Shown: positions 5,618 to 11,284, counted from the stretch's first letter. The stretch: DNA of 11,354 nt from CAYJQO01 sp964372445 (GCA_964372445.1 CAYJQO010000022.1:1-11354); one strand, 5' to 3'. Numbers and translations are program-made. Notes: a model not told the origin generated them from the letters alone.

Positions 5618-7416
5618 TACTCCACCGTGGCGCGGATTCTACGGACGCCGGCGGCGACCGCCTCTTCTTTCACGATCCGTACCGTACCAATTTCCCCCGT
5701 GCGGGATACATGCGGGCCACCACAGAACTCCTTGCTGTATGCTTCGACCAGCTCAGCACCTGGCACTCCGATATAGTATACCTTCACGCGATCGGGGTAC
5801 TTTGCCTTGAAGAAGTGGAGCGCGCCCGTCTGCTCCGCTTCCCCTTTCGACAGCTCCACGTAGGACACCGGCAGGTTCTCCGCCACCTTCCGGTTGACAA
5901 TCTCCTCCACACGCTTGATCTCCTCCGGGGCAAGCTTCCTCGGGAACGAGAAGTCGAAGCGGGTACGCTCGACCGTGATGTCTGAACCCATCTGCGTGGC
6001 GGAGGATCCGAGCACGTCGCGGAGCGCCTGCTGGAGGAGGTGCGTCGCCGTGTGGAGCCGGGTCACCTTTTTCAGGTCCGCTTCGTTCCCCGCCTTGAGT
6101 TCGCCCGTGTCGAGAATGAGCCCGTGACCCCCGAACTTCTTCTCCTGGCCGGCCCGGGAAACCTCCTGGTGCTTTCGGAACTCACGATCAAAATCTTCTC
6201 GACGTAAGCCTTTCACCAGATCTTTAGGAGCAATTTCCATAATGAGCTCGAAAGGTAACCCGAGTGACTCGTAGAGGTAGAATGCCCGGGCGCCATCGAT
6301 CGGTTCGCCCTTCGCCTGGAACGCTTCAATTTCCAGTACACCCTGCCGGACCGACTTCTGGAAACGGAACCGCTCATCTTCGAACACCGCTGCAATGGCG
6401 GCAGCATCGCTCAGTTCCGGATACCACCGAGCGTAGGTGTGCGAGACTACCTTCACCAGCTCGGGCAGGAGATCGGTGTGGATATCACGGGTCACCTGGA
6501 GGCCCAGGAGCCGACGCTGGTGACGCCGCAAGATGTAGCCCGCTTCCTTGTTCGAGGGACGCACGCCATCGGCAACCAGGAACGCAGCGGCGCGCGCATG
6601 ATCAGCGAACACCCTCACCGTTCGCTCATCTAAGCCCGGTGCGAGTTCGCGAACCTTCGAGGCAACCGGGTGCAGGAGGTCGGTTTCAAACACGTTCCGG
6701 ACACCCTGCAGCACCGCCACGAGCCGTTCAAAACCCATACCGGTGTCCACGCCCGGATTCTTCAATTTCTCGAGAGCTTTATCCGGCTTGCAGTAGTACT
6801 CATTGAATACCAAGTTCCACACCTCAACGCCATCCACGTAGATCTCCGAGGTTGGGCCGCATGGACCCTCGGCGCCCGTGGGACCCCAGAAGTTATCCTC
6901 TCGGCCGTGCTCGGCGATTCGCGGCTTTGGCATGCCCAGCTCTTCATGCCAGATGCGGTGAGCGGTTTCATCCCGCGGCACATTCGCATCACCTTTGAAT
7001 ATCGAAACCGAGACACGCTCCGGATCGATGCCGAGCTCCTCGGTGAGGAACCGGTACCCCCAGTGGATGGCCGAGCGTTTGAAGTAGCCGCTGGTGCCGC
7101 GGTCGTTCGGATCGTCACCGCCGACCGGCCCGAAGGAAAAGTTCCCCATCATCTCAAAGAAGGTCAGATGCGTCTCGTCCCCCACCGCCTCGATGTCCGA
7201 GGTTCGGAAACACTTCTGGATCGAGGTTGTCCGCTGGCTCCCGAAGTCCGTCAGGGGGTTGAGCTCGCCGGTGAAATACCGCTTGAACTGCTGCATGCCT
7301 GCGGTCGTGAGGAGCACCGACGGATCGTCCGGGACGAGCGAGGAGGAAGGCACCACCGCGTGGCCGCGAGCTTTAAAAAAATCCAAGAAGAGTTTGCGAA
7401 CTCGTTCGGAGGACAT
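5617..7416 (-). CDS. alaS: Alanyl-tRNA synthetase, compact CPR-type form
   Basis: Charges tRNA-Ala with alanine in the cytoplasm. At 599 residues it is much shorter than the usual ~875. The class II catalytic core is complete: motif 1 region FFKARGH..VPSSSLVPDDPSVLLTTAGMQQF (residues ~13-44), SQRTTSIQKCFRTSDIE (~60-76), THLTFFEMMGNFSFG (~82-96) and DTGMGFERL (~224-232). The editing domain keeps its zinc and catalytic ligands: HTATH (H455, H459) and CGGPH (C565, H569). Missing are the glycine-rich beta-barrel that normally comes before HxxxH (the chain passes from ~430 to 455 with about 25 residues) and the whole C-terminal dimerisation/C-Ala domain, since the protein ends at ...RRIRATVE. CPR bacteria commonly carry this form. 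The ATG at 7416 was chosen because MSSERVRKLFLDFF is the normal family start and a -10 lies 7 nt upstream; an ATG at 7479 would extend through the promoter. Confidence 0.95.
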   Translation of the reverse strand: MSSERVRKLFLDFFKARGHAVVPSSSLVPDDPSVLLTTAGMQQFKRYFTGELNPLTDFGSQRTTSIQKCFRTSDIEAVGDETHLTFFEMMGNFSFGPVGGDDPNDRGTSGYFKRSAIHWGYRFLTEELGIDPERVSVSIFKGDANVPRDETAHRIWHEELGMPKPRIAEHGREDNFWGPTGAEGPCGPTSEIYVDGVEVWNLVFNEYYCKPDKALEKLKNPGVDTGMGFERLVAVLQGVRNVFETDLLHPVASKVRELAPGLDERTVRVFADHARAAAFLVADGVRPSNKEAGYILRRHQRRLLGLQVTRDIHTDLLPELVKVVSHTYARWYPELSDAAAIAAVFEDERFRFQKSVRQGVLEIEAFQAKGEPIDGARAFYLYESLGLPFELIMEIAPKDLVKGLRREDFDREFRKHQEVSRAGQEKKFGGHGLILDTGELKAGNEADLKKVTRLHTATHLLQQALRDVLGSSATQMGSDITVERTRFDFSFPRKLAPEEIKRVEEIVNRKVAENLPVSYVELSKGEAEQTGALHFFKAKYPDRVKVYYIGVPGAELVEAYSKEFCGGPHVSRTGEIGTVRIVKEEAVAAGVRRIRATVE

Positions 7417-7423
7417 TGCATAG

Positions 7424-7452
7424 ATTCTACAATGGACCGAGGGGGCGCTCAA
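7424..7452 (-). promoter_or_regulatory. Promoter of alaS (leaderless)
   Basis: Minus-strand TTGAGC (7447-7452), a 17-nt spacer, then TAGAAT (7424-7429), followed by 7 nt and the ATG at 7416. There is no Shine-Dalgarno. This is a good sigma-70-type promoter whose predicted start site coincides with the start codon. Confidence 0.75.
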
Positions 7453-7503
7453 CACACCCCTCATGTCCGCGAGGCTCACCTTGACAGTGGGGCTCGCCGG
7501 GTG

Positions 7504-7531
7504 TTGACTGCTCGGTAGAGAGTTTTACAAC
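7504..7531 (+). promoter_or_regulatory. Candidate promoter of the 7557-7898 gene
   Basis: TTGACT (7504-7509), a 16-nt spacer, then TACAAC (7526-7531). A second -35-like TTGACA occurs at 7481-7486 without a matching -10. The leader would be about 20 nt and holds the ribosome binding site. Confidence 0.4.
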
Positions 7532-7556
7532 AGAAACGATACGGAAAGGGATCCTT

Positions 7557-7898
7557 ATGTTCCAAGCACTACTTTTACTTGCGGCACTTGCCGGTACCGC
7601 ATGGACGGCCAGTTTCCTCTGTGGTGTCATTCACTATGCTGAGAAGCTCAACACCATCTTCACGTGTGATGGTAGCGTGATATTCCTTGGTAGGTTGGCG
7701 CTTGCTTCGCTCTCCGTCACCGCCGGAACGTTTGCGGCAGTGACCGGGGCGATCATCCTTGGCCAACGCTATCTCCTCACGCTCATCGCCATGAACGGTG
7801 AGGCATTCCTGCTCGCCATCACCCTCGCGTTCTTTATCGCCCCGTTCACCACCATGGGCTCCATCATCAACCGGCGGATCTCATGCCTTGCACTGTGA
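7557..7898 (+). CDS. Small membrane protein of unknown function (113 aa)
   Basis: Not recognised. The ATG at 7557 follows GGAAAGGG (7543-7550) at a 6-nt spacing. The protein is almost wholly hydrophobic, with three likely membrane segments at residues ~3-24, ~43-70 and ~78-100, a short polar loop holding one cysteine (~26-40), and the C-terminal tail NRRISCLAL. The positive charge in that tail suggests a cytoplasmic C-terminus. It is transcribed divergently from alaS and ends at TGA 14 nt before a strong terminator shared with the convergent 7986-8381 gene. Clean translation signals on both sides support a real gene, though no motif suggests a function. Confidence 0.72.
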   Translation: MFQALLLLAALAGTAWTASFLCGVIHYAEKLNTIFTCDGSVIFLGRLALASLSVTAGTFAAVTGAIILGQRYLLTLIAMNGEAFLLAITLAFFIAPFTTMGSIINRRISCLAL

Positions 7899-7911
7899 CG
7901 CAGCAAAATGG

Positions 7912-7941
7912 AAAAGCCCTGCGGGAAACCGTAGGGCTTTT
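7912..7941. terminator. Bidirectional terminator with GAAA tetraloop
   Basis: A 13-bp stem (7912-7924 with 7929-7941, one G-U pair) closed by GAAA, with four Ts on each strand. It lies between convergent genes ending at 7898 and 7986. The hairpin is nearly identical to the orphan terminator at 9985-10012. Confidence 0.88.
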
Positions 7942-7985
7942 GCTATGGCTATATCACCGGGACCACGCCGGGCTCGCTTACCGAA

Positions 7986-8381
7986 CTACAGTTGCCCGCA
8001 CGCCGGCTCGATCCTGGTCTCCTCATCTACCTCGAGGGTAATCTTGCCGTTTGAGTTCAGGAGCGCCCCGACCAGGTTGTAGAAACCCGGCTCCGTAACC
8101 CGGAGAAGCCCTTTAACCAAGACCTTCCATGGGAGTGCTGCTCCATCGCCACCCTTGATGACCGGTCCAACCTGAACGTTGGCTATGTTGCAGAACCTAA
8201 CGTCGGCCCGCTTCGTCTTCTTGCCGAAGAAAGTTGCGACCGCCGTGATGATGTCTGGCGTAACCGGCGCCACTTCTATGTTACGTATATCAACTCGCGC
8301 CACCTGATCGTGCGTGACGCCCGCCGCCGTAAGCTTAGTCTGTAACTGGTGCGGCTGAATAGTGTTTCTCACTCGATACAT
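7986..8381 (-). CDS. Hypothetical protein (131 aa), probably soluble
   Basis: Not recognised. The ATG at 8381 has a perfect AAAGGAG ribosome binding site 6 nt upstream. The protein has no signal peptide or membrane segment. It alternates short hydrophobic strands with polar turns, suggesting a mostly beta fold. Two stretches look weakly alike (RVDIRNIEVAPVTPDI at ~29-44 and DVRFCNIANVQVGPVI at ~60-75), which may be an internal duplication. The C-terminal part (FYNLVGALLNSNGKITLEVDEETRI) resembles a ligand-binding or structural beta region, but no family can be named. It is divergent from the porin-like gene across 237 bp and convergent with the small membrane protein gene. Confidence 0.72.
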   Translation of the reverse strand: MYRVRNTIQPHQLQTKLTAAGVTHDQVARVDIRNIEVAPVTPDIITAVATFFGKKTKRADVRFCNIANVQVGPVIKGGDGAALPWKVLVKGLLRVTEPGFYNLVGALLNSNGKITLEVDEETRIEPACGQL

Positions 8382-8468
8382 ACAAAACTCCTTTCATAAA
8401 ATTGTGAATGATATGGGATGCTGTTCACCCGGTTGCCTACCTAGAAAAGTTAGAAAACGGCTTTGTGT

Positions 8469-8497
8469 ATCGTTGCACAGAGCACCTTCGGTGTCAA
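8469..8497 (-). promoter_or_regulatory. Possible promoter of the 7986-8381 gene
   Basis: Minus-strand TTGACA (8492-8497) with AACGAT (8469-8474) at a 17-nt spacing. The -35 is perfect but the -10 is poor, and the leader would be about 80 nt. The rest of the 237-bp divergent region shows no other clear signal on this strand. Confidence 0.35.
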
Positions 8498-8538
8498 TGT
8501 TCTGATACCCCATTCCAAAAGTACCTACTCATTAGCTA

Positions 8539-8567
8539 TTGACAAATCAATTATTTTACATTAGTAT
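8539..8567 (+). promoter_or_regulatory. Promoter of the porin-like gene
   Basis: Perfect TTGACA (8539-8544), 17-nt spacer, TAGTAT (8562-8567), in a locally AT-rich stretch. The leader would be about 45 nt and contains GAAAGG (8608-8613), 5 nt before the ATG at 8619. Confidence 0.75.
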
Positions 8568-8618
8568 ATACTCAGCAATCTCACAATTCTATACCCTACC
8601 ACACTCTGAAAGGTACAC

Positions 8619-9509
8619 ATGAAAACTCTTGCACGTACGCTGCTCCTTGTCCTCACCGTCGGCATCGCTTCGGCTCAAGAGGGGCAAAACCTCTCCGACA
8701 CGTCGCTCCCGAATCTCTACGGATGGCAGGTGAGCGGTTTCGGATTCTTCATCTGGCAGAACACGCCGGCAACCGGCTTCAACCTCGAGCACCTGTGGCT
8801 CATCGGCGATAAGGCGCTCGCAGACAACCTCAACCTTAAGATCATGGCGGCGCTCGCCGGGCCGCCCAAGATCGCCCACACGTTGTCGGTGCAGTGGGAG
8901 CATCCGCTCCCCGCCATCGGCTATATCAAGATCGGCCGTTTCGATCCTCCGTTCGGCTGGGACTTCTCGTACTACCGGATCGACCAGGTCCCGACCGTCC
9001 GCTACGCGTCGATTAATGGCCCCCTCGTTGCACGGGAGAACGGCATCGAGGCGATGGGAACCGTCGGGCAGTCCTTCGAGTGGCGGCTCGCGGCGATGGG
9101 CGGCGAACGCCTGCTCGGGAACATTGACCAGGGCTCAAGCAACCAGTGGAATCTCTACCTCCGGCCGCGGTACACGCTCACCGACCAGCTCGCCTTCGGC
9201 GCAAGCTCACGTTTCGGCCCAGTCCCTGCGTGGGGAGCTGATGCGGTAGCAAACGTCGATCCGCTCCTCCTCGAACTCGAGGTGGTATCGTCCCGCGGAG
9301 AGCAGGGGTACTCGGCGCTCGCGGCGTACCGGCTCTCTCGTGTAGCGAACGCTCGGTTGATCTTCCGCTACGAAAACATCCACGGCAAGGCAGAGTGGAC
9401 CTCGGGGTTCTCACTGCCGATTCCTACATTGGAGAGTGAGCTGAAATGCAATGCGGTCATCCGAGACGAGCAGATGACTACCCTCATGCAATTCGTCGTG
9501 CGGTGGTAG
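8619..9509 (+). CDS. Secreted outer-membrane beta-barrel (porin-like) protein
   Basis: The 296-residue product has a clear Sec signal peptide: a basic start (MKTLARTLL), a hydrophobic core, and an A-S-A cleavage site after residue 19 before QEG. The mature chain has no hydrophobic helix. It shows amphipathic alternating strands separated by turns, for example NLYGWQVSGFGFFIW, NLNLKIMAAL, GYIKIGRFD, FEWRLAAM, WNLYLRPRYTL and LIFRYENI, enough for roughly 12-14 strands. It ends in an aromatic residue with alternating hydrophobics (LMQFVVRW), the pattern of the C-terminal beta-signal read by the BAM machinery. The region GRFDPPFGWDFSYYRIDQVPTVRY (~105-128) recalls phosphate-selective porins (OprO/OprP type), but that match is by eye. 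An outer-membrane barrel is unexpected if the organism is a CPR bacterium. The gene is transcribed alone, with its own strong promoter and terminator. Confidence 0.8.
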   Translation: MKTLARTLLLVLTVGIASAQEGQNLSDTSLPNLYGWQVSGFGFFIWQNTPATGFNLEHLWLIGDKALADNLNLKIMAALAGPPKIAHTLSVQWEHPLPAIGYIKIGRFDPPFGWDFSYYRIDQVPTVRYASINGPLVARENGIEAMGTVGQSFEWRLAAMGGERLLGNIDQGSSNQWNLYLRPRYTLTDQLAFGASSRFGPVPAWGADAVANVDPLLLELEVVSSRGEQGYSALAAYRLSRVANARLIFRYENIHGKAEWTSGFSLPIPTLESELKCNAVIRDEQMTTLMQFVVRW

Positions 9510-9530
9510 CACACGCCATGAATATCAAAA

Positions 9531-9558
9531 AAAACCCCCGACCAATGTCGGGGGTTTT
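9531..9558. terminator. Bidirectional terminator after the porin-like gene
   Basis: A perfect 12-bp stem (9531-9542 with 9547-9558) with loop CAAT. There are four Ts on the plus strand and an eight-A run on the other side, which gives eight Us for the convergent minus-strand gene ending at 9564. Confidence 0.93.
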
Positions 9559-9563
9559 CATGT

Positions 9564-9833
9564 TCAGCAAATATCGTCACTGCCTGAAATCCAATGGGTT
9601 ACAACGAATCCCGCGATCACGACCAGAAATTCAACCCCCACTAGGAGAGGATAGCCCCACACGACGATTCCTCGTTTCACCGCATCATCCAGCGGTAGGA
9701 CGAAAGCAATAAGCCCCACCAGCATGACGATCGCGATGTTCGTTCCCACACTGAGCAACCAGTCTTCCCACTCGTACGCTCCCCGCGACCGCAGCAACAG
9801 CATCACCTTCTTAATAATTCCTCGATTCATCAT
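9564..9833 (-). CDS. Small membrane protein of unknown function (89 aa)
   Basis: Not recognised. The gene has textbook expression signals: TTGACA, 17 nt, extended -10, then AGGAG (9838-9842) 4 nt before the ATG at 9833. A second ATG follows at once (9830). The protein has a basic N-terminus (residues 1-17: MNRGIIKKVMLLLRSRG), then two likely membrane helices (~25-46 and ~54-80) joined by a short acidic/basic loop (LDDAVKR), and a short acidic tail ending GSDDIC. Small two-helix proteins of this shape can be holin-like, toxin-like or subunits of larger complexes, and nothing here separates these options. It converges on the porin-like gene. Confidence 0.75.
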   Translation of the reverse strand: MMNRGIIKKVMLLLRSRGAYEWEDWLLSVGTNIAIVMLVGLIAFVLPLDDAVKRGIVVWGYPLLVGVEFLVVIAGFVVTHWISGSDDIC

Positions 9834-9871
9834 TCTACTCCTAATAAATTTGTAAAATTAAGGCTGTTTGA

Positions 9872-9900
9872 AGTTTAGCATAGCTACAAGAACTTGTCAA
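9872..9900 (-). promoter_or_regulatory. Strong promoter of the 9564-9833 gene
   Basis: Minus-strand TTGACA (9895-9900), a 17-nt spacer ending in TGC (extended -10), then TAAACT (9872-9877). It is one of the closest matches to the sigma-70 consensus in the window. The leader is about 30-35 nt and AT-rich. Confidence 0.8.
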
Positions 9901-9984
9901 TGGTGGCATGACCCACGAATGTGGACCAGAGACATGAGCGTCGGCAATAAGGTATCGGCGAAGCAGGTGAGGATATGAAGTGGG

Positions 9985-10012
9985 AAGCCCTGCGGGAAAC
10001 CGTGGGGCTTTT
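9985..10012 (+). terminator. Orphan terminator hairpin with GAAA tetraloop
   Basis: An 11-bp stem (9985-9995 with 10000-10010, including two G-U pairs) closed by GAAA and followed by four Ts. No plus-strand gene ends here; the nearest upstream plus-strand gene ended at 9509 and has its own terminator. The hairpin is nearly the same as that at 7912-7941. Confidence 0.75.
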
Positions 10013-10055
10013 CATTACCTGACACTTTCCATCAACTCAAAACAGGCAAAGCTTC

Positions 10056-10086
10056 GCCTCTAAGAAAAGCGTCTCGGAGCCTCGAC
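10056..10086 (+). repeat. Intergenic repeat copy B
   Basis: GCCTCTAAG (10056-10064) followed by GTCTCGGAGCCTCGAC (10071-10086). It is a divergent version of the consensus CCTATTGAGNGGTAGCTCTCGGAGCCNCGAC and shares its 3' end best with copy D (11322-11354). TCGG/TCGA around AGCC can form a 4-bp hairpin. It lies about 66 bp before copy C. Confidence 0.5.
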
Positions 10087-10121
10087 AGCCTCCCATACAT
10101 CCCCATTTGCAAAGCCCCGGC

Positions 10122-10200
10122 TGCCTATTGAGGAGAAGCTCTCGTAGGCACTACCAGCTTGGTCACGCCGCAGGCGTGTGGTAGTGCCGAGAGCGCAGGT
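10122..10200 (+). repeat. Intergenic repeat copy C with 22-bp bulged stem-loop
   Basis: CCTATTGAGGAGAAGCTCTCG leads straight into a hairpin at 10138-10194: GCTCTC/GAGAGC (6 bp), a 3-nt one-sided bulge, GGCACTACCA/TGGTAGTGCC (10 bp, perfect), a one-sided 7-nt bulge GCTTGGT (10157-10163), and CACGCC/GGCGTG (6 bp) with a 3-nt GCA loop. No T run follows, so it is not an intrinsic terminator. It lies 72 bp before the -35 of the family P copy 2 promoter. Copy A (965-1019) keeps the bulge sequence and layout but changes the paired bases. It may act as RNA or as a single-strand DNA fold. Confidence 0.65.
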
Positions 10201-10265
10201 GGGTTTTTGCCGCTGGAGCAAAAGAACTACTGGTTTCCCCGGAGGTTTTTGTTTTCCCCAGAATC

Positions 10266-10294
10266 TTGACAAAATATCCACTCTCTGCTACCTT
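10266..10294 (+). promoter_or_regulatory. Promoter of family P copy 2
   Basis: Perfect TTGACA (10266-10271), a 17-nt spacer ending in TGC (extended -10), then TACCTT (10289-10294). The leader is about 55 nt and AT-rich, with AAAGGAG at 10343-10349. Confidence 0.72.
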
Positions 10295-10356
10295 ACACAT
10301 AGCTTACTTCCCAAATAAATCACTAGTCTATTTACCTCTTTGAAAGGAGTACCTGT

Positions 10357-11241
10357 ATGAAACGATTTTTCCGTATCTTCTTCGCGCTCGCGAGCGGCAT
10401 CTTGATCGGCGGCATGCTCACGGCAAAACTCTCTGACGGCTACCTCTGGTGGCTCGGCGCGCTCGCCGGTGGGACCATGGCATGGCTCATCGTAGATAGC
10501 CGGAGCCTCATCGCGGCAATTCCGAAAGCGTGGGAGCGCGCGAGGGGTTGGCGACCAACGAAGCGTGCGTTCGTGGCGACCGTGCACGCGCTCCAAATCT
10601 GGAACAATCTATTTCTACTGATATATACAGTATCTTTTGTTCTGATTATATTCGTAGTAATAGCCTTGTTGCTCAGTTCCGTTCTAGAGCTCTCTTTACT
10701 CTCTTTAGTTGCTGGTATCAAAATCATACAAATCATACACTGCAGCTGTACGGGTGCGGCGCTGATCGTGACATTCACGGCATCTTTCTGTGTCGGAGAT
10801 GGAGAAAGAGAAAGGTTGAGAGACCGTGCGTGGCGGTGGAACATCGTGAGCCTCTTTGTCTACCAGGTGCCTCGGTTGCTATGCTTGATTGTTTTCTGTG
10901 CCGTGGTGCTACTAGCTTTACTCCCCAACTTGATCCGTTACGGTGTGCCGCAGCTCCTCCTTGCCGTCGGCAAGGTCCCGTTCTTCCTCGCGAAGTTCGC
11001 CTACGAGCTCTACAAGCTCGCGCACACCGAGGAACGGATGATCTGCTTCGTGGATACGGCGCTCGGTGTCTCCATCACGTACCTCCTCGGCTCGTCGCTC
11101 CCGACGATCATGCTCGTCGCGGTTCTGGGCGGTATCTTCGGGTACTTCAACGTCAAGGTGGTCAAGGAGCAATGGCTACCACGGGTTGATGCGAAGATTC
11201 AGCAATTCTTTGGAACGGTGCTCGTCAAAGCGACGGGATAA
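10357..11241 (+). CDS. Multi-pass membrane protein, family P copy 2
   Basis: Not recognised as a named family. The intact product has 294 residues. The ATG at 10357 has AAAGGAG 7 nt upstream. There are two glycine-rich N-terminal helices (residues ~6-24 with GILIGGML, and ~29-46 with LGALAGGTMAWL) and a basic linker with KAWERARGWRPTKR (57-70). A long hydrophobic centre follows (~84-128, ~133-146), with cysteines at 129 and 131. After a charged loop (GDGERERLRDR, 147-157) come further helices at ~163-192 and ~196-218, an amphipathic segment, and a glycine-rich closing helix (~236-265) before a basic tail. The order and both ends match the broken gene at 43-874, so the two are paralogs. Codons for residues ~78-130 are visibly AT-richer than both ends. 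It has its own promoter and terminator and is flanked by repeat copies C and D. Glycine-zipper helices suggest packing into oligomers, which is inference. Confidence 0.8.
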   Translation: MKRFFRIFFALASGILIGGMLTAKLSDGYLWWLGALAGGTMAWLIVDSRSLIAAIPKAWERARGWRPTKRAFVATVHALQIWNNLFLLIYTVSFVLIIFVVIALLLSSVLELSLLSLVAGIKIIQIIHCSCTGAALIVTFTASFCVGDGERERLRDRAWRWNIVSLFVYQVPRLLCLIVFCAVVLLALLPNLIRYGVPQLLLAVGKVPFFLAKFAYELYKLAHTEERMICFVDTALGVSITYLLGSSLPTIMLVAVLGGIFGYFNVKVVKEQWLPRVDAKIQQFFGTVLVKATG

Positions 11242-11255
11242 CCAGTCAGTTACAA

Positions 11256-11284
11256 AAAAGCCTCACGTGATCCGTGGGGCTTTT
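11256..11284 (+). terminator. Rho-independent terminator after family P copy 2
   Basis: A 12-bp stem (11256-11267 with 11273-11284, one G-U pair), loop TGATC, with four Ts at the 3' end, starting 14 nt after the stop. The 3' arm and following bases (11272-11291) match 10000-10019 exactly. Confidence 0.9.

Larger units (their letters stand above)
9901..10265. other. Gene-free stretch with terminator and repeats (possible gene scar)
   Basis: Part of the 523 bp (9834-10356) without a convincing gene. It holds, in order: an orphan terminator (9985-10012), repeat copy B (10056-10086), repeat copy C with its long hairpin (10122-10194), a small TTTTGC/GCAAAA hairpin (10205-10223), and then the promoter of the next gene. 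The block 10000-10086 resembles 11272-11354 downstream of family P copy 2, including an exact 20-nt match. A 20-codon frame (ATG 9919 to TGA 9978) ends just before the orphan terminator, but it has no ribosome binding site and I do not call it a gene. Confidence 0.6.

Noticed and set aside
6670..7518. Plus-strand frame of 282 residues opposite alaS
   Set aside because: alaS on the minus strand has all its family motifs; this is the complementary shadow frame and it crosses the alaS promoter.
9919..9978. 20-codon open frame before the orphan terminator
   Set aside because: Its position is suggestive, but it has no ribosome binding site, no recognisable peptide and no clear plus-strand promoter.
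10138..10194. Integron attC site
   Set aside because: The bulged hairpin shape is suggestive, but the required core sites (RYYYAAC and GTTRRRY) are absent from its ends, and there is no integrase in the window.
10122..10194. Known riboswitch or CRISPR repeat
   Set aside because: I see no conserved core of a riboswitch I know. There are only a few degenerate copies at irregular distances and no cas genes, so CRISPR is excluded.
10060..10281. Minus-strand 73-residue frame over repeats B and C
   Set aside because: It consists of the inverted repeat and promoter DNA, has no ribosome binding site or domain, and ends within the P copy 2 promoter.
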